Shown here in pieces: positions 5,463 through 9,498 of a stretch of 9,498 nucleotides of DNA. The stretch is from a bacterium (GTDB lineage Bacteria; Patescibacteriota; Gracilibacteria; JAUYGZ01). A program made the position numbers and the translations under genes. The notes beneath the pieces were generated by a model. That model saw only the letters and a list, made by a program, of their open reading frames with translations, had not been told where the DNA came from and searched no databases. The stretch covers positions 1 to 9,498 of the forward strand of contig JAUYKR010000149.1 in NCBI GenBank assembly GCA_030699855.1, read 5' to 3'. Position 1 is the stretch's first letter; every line of letters begins with the position of its first letter.

Positions 5463-6812
5463 ATGCGCATTCTCCTCCTCGGTAACGGCGGGCGTGAACA
5501 TGCGATAGCGGAAGCTTTTCACCGTTCGGCTCATCATCCTGAGCTGCACGTCCTGGCGACGAAGGTAAATCCTGGGATTCGCACGTTGGCGAAGAGCTAT
5601 GAGATCGTGAAGAGTCTCTCTGATATTGATGCACTAAAAGCAGCGGTGAAGAAGGTGAAGCCAGATTTTGCCTTTGTGGGGCCGGATAATCCCATCGGCG
5701 ATGGGATGGTGGATGTTTTGGAAGAGCTTGGGGTTCCGGCAGTGGCGCCGAAGAAGGCTCCGGCTCAACTGGAATCCAGCAAATACTTCACTCGGGAACT
5801 CCTGGAAAAGCACCTGATTCCGGGCAATCCTCGCTTTCGGCAATTCACCTCCGATGCGGGCATCATGGAATTTTTGCAGGAATTGGGCAATGACTACGTC
5901 GTCAAGGCCGATGGCTTGGCATTCGGAAAAGGAGTCAAAGTTTCTGGTGACCATCTTCACTCGCATGAGCAAGCGCTGGCCTTCGCTCGAGAATGTTTGC
6001 AGGCTCACCCCTCGGTTGTGATCGAAGAAAAACTGACGGGTGTGGAGTTTTCGCTGATGGCCTTTGCCGATGGCAAGCACCTGGCCTTCATGCCCTGCGT
6101 GCAGGATCACAAGCGGGCTTACGAAGGTGACGAAGGGCCAAATACTGGAGGGATGGGGTCGTATTCCGATGTGAATTATTCGCTGCCATTCCTTACTCAA
6201 CAGGACCTTGACCAGGCCCAGGGGATTTCCCGAGCTGTCCTCGAAGCGGTGAAGGAAGAAACCGGTCAGGAATTCAAAGGGATTCTCTACGGAGGATTCA
6301 TGGCCTGTAAGGACGGGGTCAAACTGATTGAATATAATGCCCGTTTCGGTGATCCGGAGGCCATGAATGTATTGCCGATTCTGGAAACGGACTTCGTCGA
6401 ACTTTGTCAGGCGATCATCACCGGAACTTTGGATCAGCTGGAGGTGAAGTTTGCTCCCAAAGCCACGGTGTGCCTGTATGTGGTTCCGGAGGGGTATCCG
6501 GATGATTCGCAGGCTGGAGAGACGCTTATAATAGATAAAATCCTCCTCGAGCCCGAGCTCTGGCCTCGGAGCCGAGGGTCAAATTCTGTGCAACTTTTTT
6601 ATTCATCTGTGGACGAGAAAGACGGCCGACTTGTCACTTCTGGATCCCGTTCTCTCGGGGTGGTGGGGGTCGGCGACTCTATCGAGGCGGCCAGACGGCA
6701 GGCGGTGGAGGCGATTAAACAAATTCAAGGTAAAATTTTTTACAGGAAAGACATCGGCTCTGCCGAGCTGATCCAAAAGCGAATTGATCTGATGGGGGAG
6801 TTGAGGGGCTGA
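5463..6812 (+). CDS. purD: Phosphoribosylamine-glycine ligase (GAR synthetase), archaeal-like
   Basis: This cytoplasmic enzyme joins glycine to 5-phosphoribosylamine using ATP, the second step of purine synthesis. The 449-residue protein is complete. It has the N-terminal GNGGREHAIA (7-16), GPDNPIGDG (73-81), an ATP-grasp domain with KADGLAFGKGV (148-158), VQDHKRAYEGDEGPNTGGMG (213-232), and IEYNARFGDPEAMN (289-302), then the C-terminal FYRKDIG (426-432). GDPEAMN, GPNTGGMGSYSD and FYRKDIG read like archaeal PurD rather than the common bacterial form (GDPET/CQ). The frame is open upstream to 5319, but those residues are not PurD-like and the ATG at 5463 directly precedes the conserved first strand. 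The Shine-Dalgarno is weak. No other purine gene is in the window. The function is secure; archaeal affinity is a motif-level impression. Confidence 0.96.
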   Translation: MRILLLGNGGREHAIAEAFHRSAHHPELHVLATKVNPGIRTLAKSYEIVKSLSDIDALKAAVKKVKPDFAFVGPDNPIGDGMVDVLEELGVPAVAPKKAPAQLESSKYFTRELLEKHLIPGNPRFRQFTSDAGIMEFLQELGNDYVVKADGLAFGKGVKVSGDHLHSHEQALAFARECLQAHPSVVIEEKLTGVEFSLMAFADGKHLAFMPCVQDHKRAYEGDEGPNTGGMGSYSDVNYSLPFLTQQDLDQAQGISRAVLEAVKEETGQEFKGILYGGFMACKDGVKLIEYNARFGDPEAMNVLPILETDFVELCQAIITGTLDQLEVKFAPKATVCLYVVPEGYPDDSQAGETLIIDKILLEPELWPRSRGSNSVQLFYSSVDEKDGRLVTSGSRSLGVVGVGDSIEAARRQAVEAIKQIQGKIFYRKDIGSAELIQKRIDLMGELRG

Positions 6813-6822
6813 GGATATTTTC

Positions 6823-6851
6823 TTGTAATTTAAAGGAATCTATGTCATAAT
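6823..6851 (+). promoter_or_regulatory. Promoter for the SLH-like surface protein gene
   Basis: TTGTAA (6823-6828) and CATAAT (6846-6851) are separated by 17 nt, and a TG at 6843-6844 gives an extended -10. Initiation near 6858 leaves a leader of about 30 nt before the ATG at 6888. It also excludes the in-frame ATG at 6855, which would lie upstream of the transcript start. Confidence 0.55.
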
Positions 6852-6875
6852 ACTATGATTCCTTTTTATTTTTTC
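6832..6875 (+). terminator. Inverted repeat with T-rich tail: purD terminator or operator
   Basis: AAAGGAATC (6832-6840) and GATTCCTTT (6857-6865) are perfect 9-bp inverted copies around a 16-nt loop. A T-rich run (TTTTTATTTTTT) follows, so purD transcripts could terminate here. The loop contains the -10 hexamer of the next gene's promoter, so the same arms could instead bind a repressor. The stem is AT-rich and only moderately stable. Confidence 0.45.
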
Positions 6876-6887
6876 ATAAAAATTACC

Positions 6888-9431
6888 ATGAACGAGCAAG
6901 GGTCCTTTTGGCAGTCAATCGCCCGGATATCAGTTCAACGGGTTGCCAAAGGTGTGGCTGCGGGTGCAGTCGTTTTAATCGTCGTAGGAGTGAGCGCCAG
7001 CAGGGCTGGCCTTTTGCAGCATCTCGGATCCGGAGCGCTGCTCAGCCAGGACAGTGATCGCTCGAATTTTGACGAGTATCGGGAGGTTGATCCTGCCGCT
7101 GATCAGGAGAGGTCTCCAACTGAGGATCTCAACCGCGGGTTCGGAGACGACTACAGCCGAGATCGTGAGTACGACCGTCCCGATCCTTATGACAGGCCCT
7201 TTGGCGATCGTGATTTTGAGCGTGAACGGCGAGAATTTGAGGGTGAGCGACATGAATTTGAGCGCGAGCGATATGAATTTGAAGGTGAGGGGCAAGCCGA
7301 ACGCGTTCCCGCTGGGGATATGAAGCAATATCCTGGTGATTCTTCTGTCGGCGAAAACATCTTTGAGCCCTGTCTCCACATGGAGGAGTTTGCCTCCGAA
7401 GCCCCGATTAAATCGCAGGCGGATGTGAAGGCCATTATTCAAAAATGCCGATCGTTGGCGGAAGGTTTTCGAAAGCGTGGCGCGGGTGGGGAAAGGATTT
7501 CTCCGGAAGAAACCCGTCAGGCCTTTGAAGCCCTTTTTGAGCGGCTTGGGAATCTGATGAGAAATAACTTTGAAGATGGAAATTTCAAAAATGACATGGC
7601 GGGCGTGATCGAAAATATGGGATCAATGCTGGTTGCCGGTGGCCGAATTGAACAGGGAATTGAGAAGGTCAAAAACCTACTGCAGGATCGACTTGCCGAC
7701 GTGACTGACGAAGCGCGCAAGCGGGGTCTGGGGCAAGAGCATGCTCAGGTTGTTGAAAAACTTCGAAGAGCGCTGGAAGCTGCTCGTGGAATTTTGGTAC
7801 GGGCTCGCCAGGCGCTTGCCGATGGCGATATGGATCAGGTTCGACGACTGCTGGAAGATGACATGGAGCAAAAAGTTCATCAGAACTTTCTTTCTTTGTT
7901 GCGATCGGTGCATATCGATCCTGACTTTATTTTTCCCGATGATCACTCCGGCCAGAATGAGAGAAATGAGCGTGGTTCTCAGCCCAAGGAGGCTATGGTA
8001 AGGCCTGGCCGGCAGGAGCCAGCGGCAGGATATGAGTATTCCCTTCAGCCAAAAGCAGGAGGCGCGGGGATTGGTTTTGGAATCAGCGCCGGTGATGTTT
8101 TGCTGGGGGGTAGCGATTCGGTAACACTGCCTCGTGCGGAATACGAAAAATTGGTGAAGCTTTCTCAGGAGGTGAATCGCCAGGGAATCGGCTTGTCCGA
8201 GTCCGTTGCCGCCAAACAATTTGTCGATTTGCAACTCCTTTTGGATAATCCCGACGTGATGAAGCAGGTCTTGAGGATCGCCGTGGAAAGAGTTGGTGTT
8301 GGCGCTATGGAGCGGATGCTGGCTGAAACCAAGCGAATCCACGAAGTGGCTACTCATCAGGCTGATCAGGTTTCCGAAGGGTGGAAACGAGAGATCTATG
8401 CTCAATTTGACCCCAAGCGGAATCAGTTTGCTCCGGAACTGGCGGACAGCATCAATCGCTTCCTGGAAGTTTCTCTTCCCGATATAGCCAATTCCAAAGA
8501 TGCCTGGGCAGCGGCTAATATTTTGTTCGAAAAGAACAACCAGCTTTTAAAAAATAAAGGAGTGAACGCCTATAGCGATCTGAATATCGCTCATTGGTCC
8601 AGCCAGGCCGCAGTGGAGATGAACCAAGAAGGTATCATAACTGGCAAGGATGGCGGTCAGCGCTTTGATGCTGCCGGGCAGGTCACTTGCGATGAACTTT
8701 CCGTGGTGGCGATGCGTGTTCTTCGTCGGATCAAGCCGGACCTTTCAAGCGGCGCTGGCGCTGATGTGAATGGTTTCGCTTCATGGGCTCAAAAAGACGC
8801 GGCTGCGCTTCAGCATTTGTTGGGCGTTGATCTGCGCCGAGAAGTTTGCGGCGGAAGAGAACCTTCCGCACCGGTTACGCGACAGGCTATTGCTCAGGTC
8901 CTGTATCACCTGACAAAATATCTTTCTCCGGATGTCCTTGGAAAGGTCGATCAGAACGTTTTGCAGGGCTTCACCGATAGGGCTTCCTTTTCCAATCAGT
9001 CTGCTATCGCCCTTGTTGCTCACCTTGGTCTGATGGGTAAAGGCAATGATGTTTTCCGCGCCAATGATCCGACCAATCGGGGTGAACTGGCGGAAATCTT
9101 CCGTCGTTTCCTCACTCCGTTTGGAGGAGAAGCAATCATTGATCCACCCCTAGATACGCTGGAGGATCTTTGCGATGTGAAGACCGTCGAAGAAGTCGAT
9201 GCCGAAATAGCAGCGGAAAAGCAGCACTTAGAAGATATACAAAAAGGTTTGGAGGAAACGGAGAGATTGCTGCAGGATGATCCGACCAATACCGATCTTC
9301 AGGAACAGGAAAGCCATCTGAAAAGCCAGGAAAGGAGTTCGCAGCAAAAGATCGATGAATTGCAGGAAGAGAGGGGGAATGCTATTGATACCAACTGCGA
9401 TGAATGGGGCGAAGGTGAAAGCGTACTCTAG
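6888..9431 (+). CDS. Large membrane-anchored envelope protein with SLH-like modules and coiled coils
   Basis: An 847-residue protein from the ATG at 6888. The in-frame ATG at 6855 adds 11 residues but lies before the predicted transcript start. Residues 22-38 (GVAAGAVVLIVVGVSAS) form a signal peptide or membrane anchor after a basic N-terminus. Residues about 60-145 are Asp/Arg/Glu-rich and include four heptads of the R-x-E-F-E-x-E type (108-135). Residues about 165-345 are mostly helical (LEAARGILVRARQALADGD). A Gly-rich stretch lies near 390-410, followed by more helix. Two SLH-like modules follow: AYSDLNIAHWSSQAA with EGIITGKDG (about 560-620), and GFTDRASFSNQSAI with RANDPTNRGELAEIF (about 690-745). 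Residues about 765-835 form a coiled coil (EEVDAEIAAEKQHLED). SLH modules usually hold proteins to cell-wall polymers, so a structural envelope role is likely. These modules are divergent, and no enzyme domain is visible. The gene is monocistronic, with its own promoter and terminator. Confidence 0.8.
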   Translation: MNEQGSFWQSIARISVQRVAKGVAAGAVVLIVVGVSASRAGLLQHLGSGALLSQDSDRSNFDEYREVDPAADQERSPTEDLNRGFGDDYSRDREYDRPDPYDRPFGDRDFERERREFEGERHEFERERYEFEGEGQAERVPAGDMKQYPGDSSVGENIFEPCLHMEEFASEAPIKSQADVKAIIQKCRSLAEGFRKRGAGGERISPEETRQAFEALFERLGNLMRNNFEDGNFKNDMAGVIENMGSMLVAGGRIEQGIEKVKNLLQDRLADVTDEARKRGLGQEHAQVVEKLRRALEAARGILVRARQALADGDMDQVRRLLEDDMEQKVHQNFLSLLRSVHIDPDFIFPDDHSGQNERNERGSQPKEAMVRPGRQEPAAGYEYSLQPKAGGAGIGFGISAGDVLLGGSDSVTLPRAEYEKLVKLSQEVNRQGIGLSESVAAKQFVDLQLLLDNPDVMKQVLRIAVERVGVGAMERMLAETKRIHEVATHQADQVSEGWKREIYAQFDPKRNQFAPELADSINRFLEVSLPDIANSKDAWAAANILFEKNNQLLKNKGVNAYSDLNIAHWSSQAAVEMNQEGIITGKDGGQRFDAAGQVTCDELSVVAMRVLRRIKPDLSSGAGADVNGFASWAQKDAAALQHLLGVDLRREVCGGREPSAPVTRQAIAQVLYHLTKYLSPDVLGKVDQNVLQGFTDRASFSNQSAIALVAHLGLMGKGNDVFRANDPTNRGELAEIFRRFLTPFGGEAIIDPPLDTLEDLCDVKTVEEVDAEIAAEKQHLEDIQKGLEETERLLQDDPTNTDLQEQESHLKSQERSSQQKIDELQEERGNAIDTNCDEWGEGESVL
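7209..7292 (+). repeat. Four tandem 21-bp units within the surface protein gene
   Basis: Units at 7209-7229, 7230-7250, 7251-7271 and 7272-7292 each encode a heptad: RDFERER, REFEGER, HEFERER, YEFEGEG. The GAATTTGA core is preserved at DNA level in units 2-4. The length of 21 bp keeps the reading frame, so copy number can change without breaking the gene. The heptad spacing suits a charged helix. Confidence 0.8.
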
Positions 9432-9458
9432 TCTCTGGGACTTTATCTCACGTGAAAC

Positions 9459-9487
9459 AAAGACCGCCTGAATACCAGGCGGTCTTT
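9459..9487. terminator. Strong hairpin terminator after the surface protein gene
   Basis: AAAGACCGCCTG (9459-9470) and CAGGCGGTCTTT (9476-9487) pair perfectly over 12 bp around a 5-nt loop, 28 nt after the TAG stop. The T run is short on the plus strand (TTT). On the minus strand it reads TCTTTGTTT, so it may act in both directions. The remaining bases to 9498 hold nothing recognisable. Confidence 0.8.
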
Positions 9488-9498
9488 GCAGTTGCACT

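Noticed and set aside
5634..6200. Minus-strand open frame of 188 codons
   Set aside because: It is antisense to conserved purD sequence and has no protein features of its own.
6855..6887. ATG at 6855 as the start of the surface protein
   Set aside because: It lies upstream of the start point expected from the strong promoter and inside the inverted repeat; 6888 fits better.
7677..8405. Minus-strand open frame of 242 codons
   Set aside because: It lies wholly opposite the surface-protein gene, has no recognisable domain, and looks like a codon-bias shadow.
1..9498. CRISPR array, tRNA/rRNA genes, insertion sequences, prophage genes
   Set aside because: No spaced direct repeats, RNA gene signatures, transposase or integrase motifs, or terminal repeats were seen. 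The only tandem repeat is the coding 21-bp series at 7209-7292.

Overview
The window is about 9.5 kb of compact bacterial DNA; a bL27 gene sets the domain. It uses the standard code, since UGA ends the redoxin, methyltransferase and purD frames. Most genes are moderately GC-rich, and few starts have a strong Shine-Dalgarno. The oxygen-sensitive class III ribonucleotide reductase points to an anaerobe or facultative anaerobe. An archaeal-looking PurD, an isolated L27 with an altered N-terminus and a large anchored protein with SLH-like repeats suggest a poorly sampled lineage, perhaps a candidate phylum. That placement is a guess.

Region 1 (1-3000, + strand) is an anaerobic deoxynucleotide module. 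It holds the nrdD body (5' end outside the window), a separate 63-codon ORF carrying the NrdD glycyl-radical motif in another frame, a NrdH/glutaredoxin-like redoxin, and nrdG, the radical SAM activase. NrdG would make the glycyl radical, NrdD would reduce ribonucleotides, and the redoxin is a plausible electron donor. The striking point is that the radical-bearing C-terminus of NrdD is cut off from the catalytic body by a stop codon, a frame change and a T-rich gap.

Region 2 (3016-4007) has rpmA (bL27) on the minus strand. It converges on nrdG at a bidirectional terminator and diverges from a predicted metal-dependent O-methyltransferase.

Region 3 (4010-5302, minus strand) is AT-richer. It encodes a membrane-anchored protein split by one in-frame TAA into two ORFs, with an uninterrupted 60-codon open stretch between the stop and the next ATG. 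Motifs resembling the TraB/TIKI/ChaN-like fold (xxxH, then E, then GxxH) fall on both sides of the stop, so this looks like one gene with a nonsense codon.

Region 4 (5463-6812, + strand) is purD, complete, of archaeal-like type and without other purine genes. Region 5 (6888-9431) encodes an 847-residue envelope protein with an N-terminal membrane segment, a 21-bp tandem repeat, long helical regions, two SLH-like modules and a C-terminal coiled coil. A good promoter lies inside the loop of an inverted repeat just upstream. A strong hairpin terminator closes the window.
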